In this document: piece after piece, positions 5,909 through 6,805 of the stretch | How positions within the stretch are numbered: the first letter of the stretch is position 1 | Layout: each line of letters starts with the position of its first letter | From: Clostridia bacterium | Lineage (GTDB): Bacteria; Bacillota; Clostridia; Oscillospirales; Acutalibacteraceae | Assembly (NCBI GenBank): GCA_017387165.1 | Contig: JAFOFS010000031.1 | Span: forward strand, 1 to 6,805 | Direction: 5' to 3' | Length of the DNA stretch: 6,805 nucleotides | Made by a program: the position numbers and the translations under genes | The notes under the pieces: generated by a model | What the model was told of the DNA's origin: nothing | Databases searched by the model: none | The model's input: the letters and a program-made list of their open reading frames with translations, nothing else

Positions 5909-5943
5909 AAAAAAGAGGTTTCCCCGACGGAGGAAACCTCTTT
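5909..5943 (-). terminator. Intrinsic terminator of trpB
   Basis: A 12-bp perfect stem, AAAGAGGTTTCC (5912-5923) with GGAAACCTCTTT (5932-5943), is followed on the minus strand by six T (5914-5909). It starts seven bases after the trpB stop. It faces the plus-strand terminator, so the two genes are insulated from read-through at this convergent junction. Confidence 0.85.
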
Positions 5944-5950
5944 GGCTTGT

Positions 5951-6805
5951 TTACAGATTGAATTTCTCGCCGCAGCCGTAGTTCTCGTAGACGTAATCGA
6001 TGTCCTTGTCGCCGCGACCGGACAGGCAGGCGAGGATGGAGCCGTGCGGATGCTCCTTCGCGTAGCGGATGGCGTAGGCAACCGCATGGGCGCTCTCGAT
6101 GGCCGGGATGATGCCCTCGTAACGGGACAGCATAAAGAACGCTTCCATTGCTTCCTCATCCGACACGGTTTCGTAATGCACGCGACCGGCATCCCGCAGG
6201 AACGCATGCTCCGGACCGACGCCGGGATAATCCAGACCGCTGGCAATGGAGTAGACGGGCAGCGGCTCGCCGTTCTCATCCTGCAGCAGATAGCTTTCGA
6301 AGCCGTGCAGACGACCCTTGGTGCCGAACTTCATGGTGGCGGCGTGATCGCCGATCTGTTCGCCGCGACCGAGCGGCTCGATGCCGTAGATCTCGACCGG
6401 ATCCGCGAGGAACGGGGTGAACATACCCAGCGAGTTGGAGCCGCCGCCGACGCAGGCGCAGACCGCATCCGGCATAATGCCGGTCATTTCGAGGAACTGC
6501 TCGCGTGCTTCGATACCGATGACCGACTGGAAGTCACGCACCATCTTCGGGAACGGATGGGGACCCAGCGCCGAGCCGATGCAGTAGATGGCGGTCTTGT
6601 ATTCCTTCAGGTAGGCGTCAAACGCGGCGTCCACCGCTTCCTTCAGCGTTTTCAGACCGTGGGTGACCGGGATGACGTTGGCACCCAGCATCTTCATACG
6701 GATGACGTTGGGATGCTGTTTGGCAATGTCCACCTCGCCCATGTAAATGTCGCATTCCAGATTGAAATAAGCCGCGGCGGTAGCCAGTGCCACGCCGTGC
6801 TGACC
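5951..6805 (-). CDS. trpB: Tryptophan synthase beta subunit, C-terminal 284 residues
   Basis: Partial at the right window edge; it enters at the GQHGVALA segment and ends at TAA (5953-5951). TrpB condenses indole with L-serine to tryptophan using PLP. Visible family residues are the GQHGVA segment, GPHPFP, the PLP phosphate loop CVGGGSN (GGGSN at 6448-6434), SGLDYPGVGPE with the conserved loop Asp, GIIPAIESAHA with the catalytic-site Glu (6097-6095), and SGRGDKDI whose Ser bonds the PLP ring nitrogen. The sequence follows the TrpB1 (TrpA-partnering) type and not TrpB2. The PLP lysine lies outside the window. No frameshift is seen. An intrinsic terminator follows immediately, so trpA does not follow trpB here. 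The call is very secure. Confidence 0.96.
   Translation of the reverse strand, partial: GQHGVALATAAAYFNLECDIYMGEVDIAKQHPNVIRMKMLGANVIPVTHGLKTLKEAVDAAFDAYLKEYKTAIYCIGSALGPHPFPKMVRDFQSVIGIEAREQFLEMTGIMPDAVCACVGGGSNSLGMFTPFLADPVEIYGIEPLGRGEQIGDHAATMKFGTKGRLHGFESYLLQDENGEPLPVYSIASGLDYPGVGPEHAFLRDAGRVHYETVSDEEAMEAFFMLSRYEGIIPAIESAHAVAYAIRYAKEHPHGSILACLSGRGDKDIDYVYENYGCGEKFNL

Noticed and set aside
6148..6420. Plus-strand 90-codon open frame opposite trpB
   Set aside because: Arg/Pro-rich shadow of the well-conserved TrpB reading frame, with no supporting ribosome site.

Overview
The window looks like a chromosomal segment from a GC-rich member of the Clostridia, probably an uncultured gut Oscillospiraceae/Ruminococcaceae-type Bacillota. 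This is inferred from four things: the style of the MFS and GH2 proteins, a Firmicutes-like TrpB, GAGGTG/AAGGAG ribosome binding sites, and a giant secreted protein with a dockerin-like EF-hand. No rRNA or marker gene is present, so the taxonomy is tentative. No tRNA, CRISPR array, insertion sequence or phage gene was seen.

Layout. At the left, on the minus strand, is a two-gene operon: a 12-TM major facilitator superfamily transporter (213-1520) followed by the first 73 codons of a glycoside hydrolase family 2 enzyme (1-220, cut by the window edge). The two genes overlap by 8 bases. Together they look like a cytoplasmic glycoside-utilisation unit that imports a glycoside and then hydrolyses it inside the cell. 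A short AT-rich divergent intergenic region (1521-1697) carries a promoter for each direction and two short inverted repeats that could be operators.

On the plus strand, 1698-5849 encodes one 1383-residue exported protein. It has an N-terminal signal peptide and two copies of an approximately 120-aa unknown beta-rich module. Two tandem approximately 170-aa modules with Asp-rich DxDG loops follow, then a probable Ig-like beta-sandwich and a third, diverged copy of the first module. An internal dockerin-like half-repeat precedes a C-terminal calcineurin-like metallophosphoesterase domain of the DCR2-like type. The phosphoesterase keeps the GD, GNHD, H-x-P and GHxH motifs but has Gln in place of His in the first (DxH) motif. 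This repeat-rich surface phosphoesterase is the most unusual object in the window.

The protein ends at two convergent intrinsic terminators (5857-5943). Beyond them, on the minus strand, lies the C-terminal 284 residues of tryptophan synthase beta subunit (trpB). It is terminated directly, with no trpA behind it. The trpB gene is functionally unrelated to the other three. The divergent arrangement suggests, but does not prove, that the phosphoesterase and the transporter/GH2 operon respond to related signals.
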